Shown: one piece after another, positions 8,205 to 17,411 of the stretch | How positions within the stretch are numbered: the first letter of the stretch is position 1 | Layout of the letters: each line of letters starts with the position of its first letter | Origin: Microtetraspora glauca | GTDB lineage: Bacteria; Actinomycetota; Actinomycetes; Streptosporangiales; Streptosporangiaceae | Length of the DNA stretch: 64,000 bases | Reading direction: 5' to 3' | NCBI GenBank assembly: GCA_001570385.1 | Contig: BBYL01000020.1 | Coordinates: 149,629-213,628, forward strand | Notes under the pieces: model-generated | Databases searched by the model: none | The model's input: only the letters and a program-made list of their open reading frames with translations | Told to the model about the DNA's origin: nothing | Position numbers and translations under genes: made by a program

Positions 8205-10058
8205 TCACCCGTCGGTTATGTGGCTCCGGAGGCGGTACAGGCGCAGGGCGAGCTGGATCTCCAGGGCGCGCTCCGGCTCCTGCCAGTCCGGTCCCAGGAG
8301 CTGGGCCACCCGGTCGAGCCGCTGGGTCACCGTGTTCACGTGGATGTGCAGGGCGTCGGCCGTACGCGACAGCGAGCCGCCCGCGCCGAAGTAGGCGGTC
8401 AGGGTCCTGATCAGCGCCGTCCCGCGCCGCCCGTCGTAGTCTAGGACGGGGCCGAGGGCGGACGTCAGGAAGCCCGATACGTCCCGCCCCTCGCCCATCA
8501 GCAGGCCGACGAAGCCGAGTTCCTCCGCGCTCGCGCCGTGCCCGGACCGCCCGAGCGCGATCAGGGCGTCCGCGCAGCGCTGCGCCTCGCGGTAGGCGGC
8601 GGACACGGCGGAGGAGACGGTCCCCGCCGCCCGCGCGGCCCCCGCGGTGGCGGGACGGCCGAGCGAGGAGCTCAGCTCGCGGGCGACGCGGCGCGCGACC
8701 GCGCCGGGTTTGTCCCCCGGGAGCAGCAGCACGACCTCGTCCCCGCGCGTGGTGGCCAGACCGTGGGCGAGCGCGGCCTGCGACGACGCCCAGAAGGCGG
8801 CGCGCTCCCGCTGCCCCTCGTGGCGGGTGACGACGAGCACGTGCGGCCGGTCGAGGTCCACGCCCAGCCTGCGCGCCCGGTCACCGAGCCCGGTGAGGTC
8901 GGGCCGGGAGATCAGGTCGTCGAGCAGCTCGCCGCGCACCCGGCCCTCGGCCTCGGCCACGCTGCGCCGGAACAGCAGCAGCAGCGCGGTGACGATCGCG
9001 GCCCGCTCCAGGATGCGCTGGTCGGCGGCGGCCACGAGCTGCTCGGTCCGCAGCACCAGCGTGCACAGCGGCGCCGCCCCCACGTCCACCGACGCCACGT
9101 AGGCGCCGCCCCGTTTGACCGTACGGCCGAGCGCGCGTGAGGACTGGGCGGCGTCGAAGACTCCGGCGTCGAGGTCGGCGGCCTGGCCCACCAGCGGGCG
9201 CCCCTCGTCGTCGAGGACTGTGACGGTGCCTCCGAGCACCTCGGTGACGACCGCGGCGACGTCCTCCACGCCGCCGCCGCGAAGCACCAGCCCGGTCATC
9301 CGGTCGTGCGCGTCTGCCGCCCGCTCGATGGCCTCGCTGTGCGCGCTGATCACGGTGTTGGCGCCGCTCAGCTCGGCGAGGGCCGCCCGCGTCTCCTGGA
9401 GCAGCCGCGCGGTGTCGATCGCGACCGCGGCGTGCGCGGCCAGCGAGCAGAGCAGCGCCACCTCCTCCTGGACGAAGGGCCGGGCGCTCCGGTTGGCCGC
9501 GAACAGCACACCGATGACCTGCGTGCCGAGCCGCAGCGGCACGCCGAGGATCGCGACCAGGCCCTCCTCGTGCACCGCCTCGTCGATCGTGAGCGTGTGG
9601 CGCAGCCGCTCGTCGGCGAAGTAGTCCGCCGTGTTGTACGGCGTGCCCGACTGGGCGACCAGCCCGCCGAGCCCCGCTCCCATCGCGAGCCGCAGTTCGC
9701 GGAAGCGCGCCGAGATGGAGCCGTCGGTGACCCGCATGCAGGTGTCGCCGCGCTCGGGGTCGTGCAGCGTCATGTAGGCGATGTCGGTGGACAGCAGACG
9801 CCTGGCCCGCTGCACGATCGCCTCCAGCACGGCGTCGAGGTCGGTCAGCCCGGCCAGGTCGCCCGCGGTGTCGAAGAGCGCCGACAGCTCGGCCTCGCGC
9901 TTGGCCCTCCTGCGCAGCATGGCCCGGACCTTCAGGGCCGCTACCTTGTCCTCCTCGAGCGCGGTCGTGTCGAGGCCGGCCGCGCGGGCCTGGAGCACCG
10001 GCCCCTCGAACTCCACGGCCGAGGCCTCACGGGCGAGGAGTTCGAGATAGACGTTCAC
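8205..10058 (-). CDS. GAF-domain transcriptional regulator with PucR-type C-terminal HTH
   Basis: Regulator of 617 aa. A GAF domain (about residues 55-210, LSTDIAYMTL to AVAIDTARLLQE) follows a short helical N-terminus; a middle region resembles the CdaR/PucR GGDEF-like domain (VVTRHEGQRERAAF); the C-terminus is a PucR helix-turn-helix (TLTAYFGAGGSLSRTADALHIH). The GTG at 10058 begins one base after the stop of the dehydrogenase gene, so the genes are coupled; reading further upstream would overlap the dehydrogenase coding region. The effector is presumably a metabolite of the pathway encoded alongside. Confidence 0.85.
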   Translation of the reverse strand: MNVYLELLAREASAVEFEGPVLQARAAGLDTTALEEDKVAALKVRAMLRRRAKREAELSALFDTAGDLAGLTDLDAVLEAIVQRARRLLSTDIAYMTLHDPERGDTCMRVTDGSISARFRELRLAMGAGLGGLVAQSGTPYNTADYFADERLRHTLTIDEAVHEEGLVAILGVPLRLGTQVIGVLFAANRSARPFVQEEVALLCSLAAHAAVAIDTARLLQETRAALAELSGANTVISAHSEAIERAADAHDRMTGLVLRGGGVEDVAAVVTEVLGGTVTVLDDEGRPLVGQAADLDAGVFDAAQSSRALGRTVKRGGAYVASVDVGAAPLCTLVLRTEQLVAAADQRILERAAIVTALLLLFRRSVAEAEGRVRGELLDDLISRPDLTGLGDRARRLGVDLDRPHVLVVTRHEGQRERAAFWASSQAALAHGLATTRGDEVVLLLPGDKPGAVARRVARELSSSLGRPATAGAARAAGTVSSAVSAAYREAQRCADALIALGRSGHGASAEELGFVGLLMGEGRDVSGFLTSALGPVLDYDGRRGTALIRTLTAYFGAGGSLSRTADALHIHVNTVTQRLDRVAQLLGPDWQEPERALEIQLALRLYRLRSHITDG

Positions 10059-10059
10059 C

Positions 10060-10854
10060 TCAGCGTGCGCTCCATCCTCCGTCGAGCGGAATCGAGGCTC
10101 CGGTGATGAACGAGCCCTGTGGACCGCAAAGATAGGCCACCAGCTCGGCGACCTCATCCGGCTCCACCAGGCGCTTGATCGCCGCGGGGGCCAGCATGAT
10201 CTGCTCGACGACCTCGTCCGGGCCGATCCCGTGCGTACGCGCCTGCGCCGCGATCTGGTTCTCCACCAGCGGGGTCCGCACGTACGCGGGATTGACGCAG
10301 TTGGAGGTCACGCCGTGAGGGGCGCCTTCCAGCGCGATGACCTTGGACAACCCCTCCAGCGCGTGCTTGGCCGTCACGTACGCGGACTTGTACGGCGAGG
10401 CGCGCAGGCCGTGAACGGAGGAGATGTTGACGATCCGCCCCCAGCCGCGCTCGTACATGCCGGGCAGGACGGCCCTGGCGATCAGGAAAGGCGCCTCGAC
10501 CATCACCTTGAGGATCTTGGCGAAGATCTCCGGCGGGAACTCCTCGATCGGCGCGACGTGCTGGAAGCCCGCGTTGTTGACGACGATGTCGGCCGTGAGG
10601 CGGACGTCCGGCGACGGCGCCTCCGGCGCCTGCCGGGTCGCCACGTCGCGCCAGGCGTGCAGGAAACTCGGGTCGGACAGATCGACGGCGACCGGGGTGC
10701 CACCGACCTCGGCGGCGACCTCGGCGGCGCTCTCGGCGTTCATGTCGGCGACCACCACGCGCGCGCCCGCGGCCGCGAGCCGGAGGGCGCACGCCCGGCC
10801 GATGCCACTGCCCCCGCCCGTGACCAGGGCCGTCCGCCCCTCAAGGCTCGTCAT
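10060..10854 (-). CDS. 3-hydroxybutyrate dehydrogenase (SDR family)
   Basis: NAD-dependent short-chain dehydrogenase, 264 aa. Cofactor loop TGGGSGIG near residues 12-19, NNAG, catalytic Ser-Tyr-Lys (NISS, then YKSAYVTAKH). The segments NNAGFQHVAPIEEFPPE and HGLRASPYKSAY are characteristic of D-3-hydroxybutyrate dehydrogenase, which makes acetoacetate. It is the first gene of the minus-strand set with regulator, transporter and hydrolase. The ATG at 10854 is preferred to a TTG three codons upstream because the Rossmann fold begins at residue 3. Confidence 0.85.
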   Translation of the reverse strand: MTSLEGRTALVTGGGSGIGRACALRLAAAGARVVVADMNAESAAEVAAEVGGTPVAVDLSDPSFLHAWRDVATRQAPEAPSPDVRLTADIVVNNAGFQHVAPIEEFPPEIFAKILKVMVEAPFLIARAVLPGMYERGWGRIVNISSVHGLRASPYKSAYVTAKHALEGLSKVIALEGAPHGVTSNCVNPAYVRTPLVENQIAAQARTHGIGPDEVVEQIMLAPAAIKRLVEPDEVAELVAYLCGPQGSFITGASIPLDGGWSAR

Positions 10855-10994
10855 GACGACCAACCCTAGGAATCACAAAGCGACCGGCCCATGGTGGCCG
10901 TGGACATATATCGGTCCCCTTCTATGTGGTCGAGGCGCCGTGGCGGGCGTGTCGTGGTCCGGCGCCGTGGTCCGCGCGGGGCCGTGGGCGCGGG

Positions 10995-12386
10995 TCACGC
11001 GGGCCGGGTCATGGACAGGGCGTCGAGGATCTCGTCGAGCTGCTTCTCGGTGAGCGTGCCGTCGGCTACGTGACCGCGTTCGACGACCACCTGGCGGATC
11101 GTCTTGCGCTCGGCGAGGGCCTGCTTGGCGATCTTGGCGGCCTCCTCGTACCCCAGGTAGCGGTTCAGCGGGGTGACGATCGACGGGGACGACTCGGCGT
11201 ACTCCCTGAGCCGGTCCACGTTGGCGGTGATCCCGCGCACGCACCTGTCGGCGAGCAGCCGCGAAACGCTCGCGAGCAGCCGGATCGACTCCAGCGCGTT
11301 GCGGGCCATCACCGGGAGCATCACGTTGAGCTCGAACGCGCCGGAGGCGCCCGCCATCGTGATGGTGGCGTCGTTGCCGATCACCTGCGCGGCGACCATC
11401 GTGACCGCTTCCGGGATCACCGGGTTGACCTTGCCCGGCATGATCGATGATCCGGGCTGGAGGTCGGGCAGGTTGATCTCTCCGAGCCCGGCCCGCGGGC
11501 CCGACCCCATCCAGCGCAGATCGTTGGCGATCTTGTTGAGGGACACGGCGATCACCTTGAGCGCGCCGGACAGCTCGACCAGGCCGTCCCTGGCGCCCTG
11601 CGCCTCGAAGTGGTCTCTGGCCTCGGTGAACGGCAGGCCGGTCGAGCGGCTCAGCTCCTCGATCACCCTGCCGGCCCAGGCCGGATCGGGCGTGTTGATT
11701 CCGGTGCCGACCGCGGTGCCGCCCAGCGGCAACTCGGTGAGCCGGGGGAGCACCGCCTGGATCCGCTCGATGCCCAGTTCCATCTGCGTGGCGTATCCAC
11801 GGAACTCCTGGCCGAGCGTGACCGGGGTGGCGTCCATCAGGTGTGTCCTGCCGGACTTCACGACGTCGGCGAACTCGACCGACTTCTCCTCGAGCGCGGT
11901 CGCGAGGTGCTCGAGCGCGGGGGTCAGGTCGTGGGTGACCGCCTGGGTGGCCGCGATGTGGATCGACGAGGGGAACACGTCGTTGGACGACTGCGAGGCG
12001 TTGACGTGGTCGTTGGGGTGGACAGGCCGGCCCAGCCGCTCCTCCGCGAGGGTGGCGATCACCTCGTTGGCGTTCATGTTGGACGAGGTCCCGGAGCCGG
12101 TCTGGAAGACGTCGACGGGGAACTGGTCGTTCCACCGCCCGGCCGCGACCTCGTCCGCCGCCTCCCGTACGGCCCGCGCCATGTCCTCGTCGAGGATTCC
12201 GTACGCGGCGTTGACGGTGGCGCAGGCGGCCTTGATGTGGCCGAGCGCGGAGATGTGCGCGGGTTCGAGGCCCCGCCCTGAGACGGGGAAGTTCTCCACG
12301 GCCCGCTGGGTCTGCGCCCGCCATTTGGCCGCGGCGGGTACCCGAACCTCACCCATGGAGTCGTGCTCGATCCGGAAGTCGTCCAT
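10995..12386 (-). CDS. fumC: fumarate hydratase class II
   Basis: TCA-cycle enzyme interconverting fumarate and malate, 463 aa, the usual length for the iron-independent tetrameric class II family. Signature GSSIMPGKVNP (near residue 317) contains the mobile catalytic serine loop; TGSGTSSNMNANEV and SGRTHLMDATP supply other active-site residues. ATG at 12386. Only about 6 kb away lies the unrelated class I fumarase, so the organism has both an oxygen-stable and an iron-sulfur enzyme. The upstream 144 bases are shared with the divergent thiF-like gene. Confidence 0.95.
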   Translation of the reverse strand: MDDFRIEHDSMGEVRVPAAAKWRAQTQRAVENFPVSGRGLEPAHISALGHIKAACATVNAAYGILDEDMARAVREAADEVAAGRWNDQFPVDVFQTGSGTSSNMNANEVIATLAEERLGRPVHPNDHVNASQSSNDVFPSSIHIAATQAVTHDLTPALEHLATALEEKSVEFADVVKSGRTHLMDATPVTLGQEFRGYATQMELGIERIQAVLPRLTELPLGGTAVGTGINTPDPAWAGRVIEELSRSTGLPFTEARDHFEAQGARDGLVELSGALKVIAVSLNKIANDLRWMGSGPRAGLGEINLPDLQPGSSIMPGKVNPVIPEAVTMVAAQVIGNDATITMAGASGAFELNVMLPVMARNALESIRLLASVSRLLADRCVRGITANVDRLREYAESSPSIVTPLNRYLGYEEAAKIAKQALAERKTIRQVVVERGHVADGTLTEKQLDEILDALSMTRPA

Positions 12387-12530
12387 GTCCCAGTCCTATC
12401 AAGACCACGGAGGACCGCTTCGCCCGGCCGGTGAAGGAACGGGCGATGTCCATGCCTTGTCATGTCCTGACTTATCCGGCAAAGTCGCCTTGACTTTCGC
12501 GAGCAAGGGGATGGCGACCGGGGAGGGCGG

Positions 12531-13592
12531 GTGCGACGTCCGCGGGTGAAGCCCGAACATCAGCCGTACCGCTCCGGCGAGCGCACGGTCCGGATCGGAG
12601 GGGAGATCTACGGGCTGGCCTCGGAGATCTCCGACCCGTACGGCTGCGCCTGGGCGGCCCTGGAACTCATGGACGGCAGCAGGGACCGGCAGACGGTCGT
12701 CGAGTGCCTCCGGCGGCGGTTCCCCGGGCGGGATGTCGAAGGGGTCGTGGACACGCTGCTGGCCTCCGGGCACGTCGAGGACGCGGACGCGCCGGTGCCC
12801 GAGCAACTCGACGCGCGGCAACGCGCGAGATACAGCAGGAACGCCGACTACTTCCGGTGGATCGACCTGCGGCCGAGGGAACATCAGTGGGAGCCGCAAC
12901 TACGGCTGCGGCGGTCCCGCGTCGTCGTGCTCGGCATGGGCGGCACCGGCTGCCACGCGGCGTGGGCGCTCGCCGCGGCGGGTGTGGGCGCGATCCACTG
13001 CGTGGACCCCGACGAGGTGGAGCTGTCGAACCTGAACCGGCAGATGCTCTTCGGCGAGGCCGACATCGGCCGGGCGAAGGTGGAGGCCGCTCTCGCCCGC
13101 ATGCGAGAGATCAATTCGGACATCGAGATAACGGGTGAGATCCGGCGGATCGGCAGCCAGGAGGAGTTGTCCGAGCTGATCGCGGGCTGCGACGTCCTCG
13201 CTCTGTGCGCCGACGAGCCGCGCGTACAGGGAGGGATCCGGCGCTGGGCGAACCGGGCGTCCGCGGCGGCGGGGATCCCCTGGGTCGGCGGGGGATATGC
13301 GGGGCCGCAGGTGTCGGTGGGGGTCTTCGCGCCGGGCTATCCCTGCTTCGAGTGCTTTCTCGCGGAAGGGAAGGAACGCGGCCACGTGACCGACTTCGCG
13401 TGGCCCGGCGTGATCGCCACGTCCGCCGGGATCTCCGGCCTCCTCGTCGCCCAGGGCGTGATCACGTTGCTCACCGGCGTGCCCGAGGTCCCTCCCGGCT
13501 ATGTGCACGGCGTGAATCTGGTGGCTCCTGATGATCGTGTCTACGTGCGGTATCCGTCCCGGGGCGACTGCGTCGTCTGCGGCCGCGACTAG
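12531..13592 (+). CDS. ThiF/E1-like adenylyltransferase, MccB-like RiPP enzyme
   Basis: Protein of 353 aa. Residues 1-100 form a small winged-helix-like domain of the kind that clamps peptide substrates in MccB and other RiPP enzymes. The RYSRN motif at 100-104 is shared with MccB. The E1 Rossmann domain follows: GMGGTG (135-140), acidic switch Asp159/Asp161, NLNRQMLFGEADIG (167 onward, the ATP/Mg site). Two CxxC pairs, Cys272/Cys275 and Cys347/Cys350, would bind structural zinc. MccB adenylates the C-terminal Asn of its peptide. The next gene encodes a short peptide ending in Asn. Start GTG 12531 has GGGGAGGG just upstream; GTG 12546 is an alternative. Other ThiF chemistry (cyclisation, dehydration) cannot be excluded. 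Confidence 0.8.
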   Translation: MRRPRVKPEHQPYRSGERTVRIGGEIYGLASEISDPYGCAWAALELMDGSRDRQTVVECLRRRFPGRDVEGVVDTLLASGHVEDADAPVPEQLDARQRARYSRNADYFRWIDLRPREHQWEPQLRLRRSRVVVLGMGGTGCHAAWALAAAGVGAIHCVDPDEVELSNLNRQMLFGEADIGRAKVEAALARMREINSDIEITGEIRRIGSQEELSELIAGCDVLALCADEPRVQGGIRRWANRASAAAGIPWVGGGYAGPQVSVGVFAPGYPCFECFLAEGKERGHVTDFAWPGVIATSAGISGLLVAQGVITLLTGVPEVPPGYVHGVNLVAPDDRVYVRYPSRGDCVVCGRD

Positions 13593-13659
13593 ATCTTGAC
13601 TCACCTGTGGAATTTGCTGATCGTGAGCCTTGACGAGACCCCGAGAGAAGGGCCGTGCC

Positions 13660-13791
13660 GTGAAGTCGGACGACATCGTTCCCGATCTCCCCGATGAGGG
13701 CGAGAGCGAGAAGAAGGAACAGATCCTGATCCGCAGGCTCGACAAGATCGAGACGACGGGATGGCCGGCCAGCAACGGTAACTCGAACTGA
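13660..13791 (+). CDS. short peptide, candidate RiPP precursor ending in Asn
   Basis: Predicted 43-residue peptide starting at GTG 13660, with AGAAGGG 8 bases upstream as ribosome site. The N-terminal half is acidic and charged (leader-like), followed by an amphipathic stretch QILIRRLDKIETT and a Gly/Asn/Ser-rich tail GWPASNGNSN. The last residue is Asn, as in microcin C precursors, whose heptapeptide ends in Asn and is adenylated by MccB. It sits 67 bases behind the MccB-like gene. No close family is recognised; assignment as precursor rests on size, position, composition and the C-terminal Asn. TTG 13630 is a weaker alternative start. Confidence 0.6.
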   Translation: MKSDDIVPDLPDEGESEKKEQILIRRLDKIETTGWPASNGNSN

Positions 13792-13919
13792 CGGCCGTAC
13801 GGATGGACGGTGGACACGCCGGAGGCCGGCGTGTCCACCGGCACGTTTCCGCCGGTTCGGGTTCCGGGGGAACGGCAGGAGTGGATCGGGACGACGGGCC
13901 GCCGAGCCGAAAGGGAGAC

Positions 13920-14513
13920 ATGGATTTCGTCGACACTGTGCGGAACGCGCCGGCGCGAACGCTTTCCGTCGAGGCCTATCAGGCCGAGTTCGCCGAGGTG
14001 TACGCGTCGGTGGCGGAGCCGGCGATCAAGCTGGAGCGGGCCCAGCACTTCGACGAGGAGGACTTTCCGAGCTGGGTCGCGTTGCAGGAGGGCGACTGGG
14101 ATCGCTCGCTCGCGCTGCTCAGGGAGACACGGGAATCACTGATCGAGTACTACCGCAGACATGCCGAGTTCCGGCGGGTCCGGATCGTCGAGACCCCGCT
14201 CACGCCGTACATGCGATGGGAGATGCACGCGTTCGTCGAGCGGGTGGCGGCGGGTGAGCGGATCCGGGTGCTGCCCGGATCGGCGGTGGCCGAGATGGAA
14301 CGTGCCGCACCGCTGCCCGAGCTGGTGATCCTCCGGGGGGACCGGATGTACGAGGTCCTCTACGACGAGAGCGGCGTGCACACGGGTGCCCGGCGCATCA
14401 TCGACCCCGACGTGGTACGCCACACGCGCGCCGTGCTGTCCTCCCTCTTCGAGCGGAGCGAGGAACTGATGACCTTCTTCACGCGGGAGGTCGCCCCCAC
14501 CGCGATGAAGTAG
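13920..14513 (+). CDS. DUF6879-type protein in the ThiF cassette
   Basis: Protein of 197 aa starting at ATG 13920 behind a good AAGGGAG site. It has the pattern of the actinobacterial DUF6879 family (FPSWVALQEGDWDRSL, RRVRIVETPLTPYMRWEMHAF, AAGERIRVL). Members are soluble and often lie beside XRE/DUF397 gene pairs or biosynthetic genes; no catalytic role is established that I know of. It is 128 bases behind the peptide gene on the same strand, so it may belong to the cassette as accessory enzyme or regulator. It ends 8 bases before the convergent kinase gene. Confidence 0.7.
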   Translation: MDFVDTVRNAPARTLSVEAYQAEFAEVYASVAEPAIKLERAQHFDEEDFPSWVALQEGDWDRSLALLRETRESLIEYYRRHAEFRRVRIVETPLTPYMRWEMHAFVERVAAGERIRVLPGSAVAEMERAAPLPELVILRGDRMYEVLYDESGVHTGARRIIDPDVVRHTRAVLSSLFERSEELMTFFTREVAPTAMK

Positions 14514-14521
14514 CGCGTTCC

Positions 14522-16033
14522 CTAGCCGCTCAGCGCGGTCATGGCGAGGACGACCAGGACGAGGAACGCGACGACCGCGAGCCCCATCAGCAGGAGCACC
14601 CGGATCCGGCCGCCCCGGTCAGGTGCCGGGGTGGCGTGCATGGCGAACAGGTCCGTGCCGAGGCCACCCCCCGGTACGCCCCCCGGTCCGCCTGCTGGTC
14701 CGCCTGCCGGTCCGGCGGCGGGTGCCTGGGGCAGGTGCGCGACGGGCATCTGGGTGGCGGGCGGCGGCGGTCCCTGGACGCGCGGCGCCAGGCCGGGCAG
14801 CCGGCCCGCGACGGTCGTGTCATCGCGTCCGCCCGCGTCCGCCGCGCCTCCGACCCGTCCCGCTGCCGGTCCCGCTGCCGGTCCGGGTCCCTGCCATGCG
14901 GGTCCCGGCTGCGCGGAAGGCGCCGGCGGTGCCGCGTGGGCCGAAGGTACCGGAGGCATCGGCGGTGCGGCGGGTGCGGGGCTCTGCGGCGGTCGGGCCG
15001 GATCGGGGGCGGGCGGCCGCGCGGATCCCGGGCCGGGCGGCAGGCGGAGCCCGGCCTTGGGACGGATGACCACCATGGTCTGGTCGGCCTGGTACTCCCC
15101 GGCGGGCGGCTCGGACCCGGCGTCCTCGTATCCCGCCGGGGCCTCCGCATCCGTGCGCTTCCTGGGCCGCTCGCGCTCCAGCTGCTTCACCGGCGGGGTG
15201 GCGACCGGCGTCGCGCCGACGGGCGTGTCGGCCACCGTGCGCAACATCGCCGCCGCGCGTTCCGGCGTGAGCCGTACGGTGTGGTCCTTCTCCAGCAGGC
15301 CGTCGAGAACGGGCCGGAGCCGACCGGCCTGGGTGGGCGGGTCGGCGGACTCCGTCATCAGCGCGCTGAGGGTCTCGGCGACCGAGGCCCGCTCGTACGC
15401 CGGCCGGCCCTCGACCGCGAAGTACAGGGTCGCGCCGAGCGACCAGAGGTCGGACTCGGGCCCCGTGTGATCTCCGCGGGCCCGCTCCGGCGCGGTGTAA
15501 CCGGGAGAGCCGATCACCATGCCGGTCTTGGTCAGGGCGCTGTCGCCCTCCGCCTTGGCGATCCCGAAGTCGGTCAGCACGACCCGGCCGGTCTCGGTGA
15601 TCAGCACGTTGCTCGGCTTCACGTCCCGGTGCAGGACGCCCTGGAGGTGCGCCGCGCGGAGCGCGGCGAGCAGATCGAAGCCGACCTCGGCCACCAGCCG
15701 GGGCGGCAACGGCCCCTCGTCCTCGATGACCTGCTCGAGGGACCTGCCCTCGACGAGCTCCATGATGATCCACGGACTGCCGTCGACCTCGATCGCGTCG
15801 TAGATCGTGGCGACGGAGGGGTGGCTGACCCGGGCGGCGGCGCGGCCCTCACGGATCATGCGTTCTCGTAGCTCCCGCCGCTGCCCGGCGCTGAGCGACG
15901 GGTCCTGGCGGATCTCCTTGACGGCGACGTCACGCCCCAGCGTGCGGTCGAAGGCCCGCCAGACGGTGCCCATCGTGCCGCGTCCCAGCGTGGTGGTCAG
16001 TTCGTACCGATCGATGAGCAGCCTGCTCCCCAT
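14522..16033 (-). CDS. serine/threonine protein kinase, membrane-anchored
   Basis: PknB-type kinase of 503 aa. The catalytic domain (residues about 10-265) has the glycine loop GRGTMGTVW, VAVKE lysine, HRDVKPSN catalytic loop, DFGIAK and GSPGYTAPE. A long Pro/Ala/Gly-rich linker (about 300-470) leads to a single transmembrane helix at the extreme C-terminus (VLLLMGLAVVAFLVLVVLAM), leaving almost nothing outside the cell, so it cannot be a PASTA-type wall sensor. It lies 42 bases below a second kinase gene on the same strand. Confidence 0.9.
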   Translation of the reverse strand: MGSRLLIDRYELTTTLGRGTMGTVWRAFDRTLGRDVAVKEIRQDPSLSAGQRRELRERMIREGRAAARVSHPSVATIYDAIEVDGSPWIIMELVEGRSLEQVIEDEGPLPPRLVAEVGFDLLAALRAAHLQGVLHRDVKPSNVLITETGRVVLTDFGIAKAEGDSALTKTGMVIGSPGYTAPERARGDHTGPESDLWSLGATLYFAVEGRPAYERASVAETLSALMTESADPPTQAGRLRPVLDGLLEKDHTVRLTPERAAAMLRTVADTPVGATPVATPPVKQLERERPRKRTDAEAPAGYEDAGSEPPAGEYQADQTMVVIRPKAGLRLPPGPGSARPPAPDPARPPQSPAPAAPPMPPVPSAHAAPPAPSAQPGPAWQGPGPAAGPAAGRVGGAADAGGRDDTTVAGRLPGLAPRVQGPPPPATQMPVAHLPQAPAAGPAGGPAGGPGGVPGGGLGTDLFAMHATPAPDRGGRIRVLLLMGLAVVAFLVLVVLAMTALSG

Positions 16034-16075
16034 GAGAAGAAAGATAGCGATTCCTCCTCGCGGAACGCTTTCTGG

Positions 16076-17215
16076 TTAGTTGAGAAAATTTCTCGGCCAG
16101 AAACGCCGGGGCAGGATCACCTGGATGACCGTGCGCAACCTCTGCGCCATCGAGTTCCGCGTCTTCGGGCGCTCGGACGGCTTCCGGTGGACCCCTTCGG
16201 TGGGACGGCGCCGCTGGGCGGGGATCCCGGTCATGTCCTCGCGGAGCTCGCGCGGGAAGCTGTGCGGGGACGTCCTCACCACGGGGCGCGACTCCGCGCG
16301 GTGCTGGCCCCGGTGCGTGGGCCTGCGGATCGCGGGCGGCAGGGCGGGCGGGGGTGAAGGCCGGACGGGCCGGTGCGTGATCGGCTCCTCCCCGGTGCCT
16401 CCCGCGGCGATGCGCGCGAGCGCCACCGCGGCCCGCACTCCGTCGAGCCTGGCGTCCGGGTCGATCTGCAGCAGGCCGCGCAGGACCGGCGCGAGGGGGC
16501 CAGCCCGCTCCATCGGAATCGGCGCGCCGCTGGTCAGCGCGGCCAGCGCGGCCGCGGCCGTACGGCGGCCGTGCAGGCCACGGCCCTCGACCGCGGTGTA
16601 CAGCGTGGCGCCGAGCGACCACAGGTCGGCGGCCGGGCTCGCCTTGGCGCCCAGGACACGCTCGGGCGCGATGTAACCGGCGGAGCCGAGCACGATGCCC
16701 GCCTGAGTGATGGAGACATCCCCTTCGAGAGCGGCCAGCCCGAAGTCGGTCAGGACGGACCTGTCGTCGGTCACGAGCACGTTGCTCGGCTTCACGTCCC
16801 GGTGCAGGATGCCCTTCGCGTGGACGGCACGCAGGGCGCCGAGCACCTGCCGGCCGATCTCGGCCACCCGCTGGGGCGGCAGCGGGCCCTCCCGCCGGAC
16901 GAGCTCCTCCAGGGACTGCGCCCGGAGGAGCTCCATCACGATCCACGGCCGGTCGTCCTCGGTGATGACGTCGAAGACCGTGATGACCGACGGGTGGGCG
17001 ACCATGGCGGTCGCCCGGCCCTCGCGTTCGGTCCGCGCGCACAGCTCAGCCCGCAGGTCCTCGTCCAGGACGAGCGGGAGCCGTACCTCCTTGACCGCCA
17101 CGTCACGGTCGAGCAGCTCGTCGCGTGCGCGCCAGACGGTGCCCATGCCGCCGCGCCCGACCGGCTCGACAAGCCGATACCTCGCGGCGAGCTGGTATCC
17201 GGACGGCGCACGCAT
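16076..17215 (-). CDS. serine/threonine protein kinase, soluble
   Basis: Kinase of 379 aa from ATG 17215. The catalytic domain includes GRGGMGTVW, VAVKEV, HRDVKPSN, DFGLAALEG and GSAGYIAPE. The C-terminal 120 residues are basic and Pro/Arg-rich without a clear membrane helix. It is closely related to the adjacent kinase gene and probably arose by tandem duplication; the two may form a cascade. An ATG at 17260 would add 15 residues before the fold and is less likely. Confidence 0.88.
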   Translation of the reverse strand: MRAPSGYQLAARYRLVEPVGRGGMGTVWRARDELLDRDVAVKEVRLPLVLDEDLRAELCARTEREGRATAMVAHPSVITVFDVITEDDRPWIVMELLRAQSLEELVRREGPLPPQRVAEIGRQVLGALRAVHAKGILHRDVKPSNVLVTDDRSVLTDFGLAALEGDVSITQAGIVLGSAGYIAPERVLGAKASPAADLWSLGATLYTAVEGRGLHGRRTAAAALAALTSGAPIPMERAGPLAPVLRGLLQIDPDARLDGVRAAVALARIAAGGTGEEPITHRPVRPSPPPALPPAIRRPTHRGQHRAESRPVVRTSPHSFPRELREDMTGIPAQRRRPTEGVHRKPSERPKTRNSMAQRLRTVIQVILPRRFWPRNFLN

Positions 17216-17319
17216 GGGTGGCAGCTTACCGATTTGTGCAATGCGACCTGTAGAGACCATGCCGCGAAATTGTTGAGATCTTTTGTCATATCTACTGACT
17301 CATGATTTGACACGAGCGT

Positions 17320-17349
17320 GAAGGAGCCGGGGCGCTCGGAGGCTCCTTC
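17320..17349. terminator. stem-loop upstream of the Rpn-like gene
   Basis: GAAGGAGCC (17320-17328) pairs perfectly with GGCTCCTTC (17341-17349), with a 12-base loop. It lies in the divergent space between the kinase gene (start 17215, minus) and the plus gene at 17412, so it is not an ordinary gene-end terminator. It could be a leader attenuator of the 17412 gene. The surrounding 150 bases are AT-richer than the neighbourhood and probably hold promoters. Confidence 0.4.
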
Positions 17350-17411
17350 GCAAGGAACTTCCTCCGAGTAGAAAACCGACCACCCCTCGCCGCTGTGAAC
17401 AAAGTAATCGA

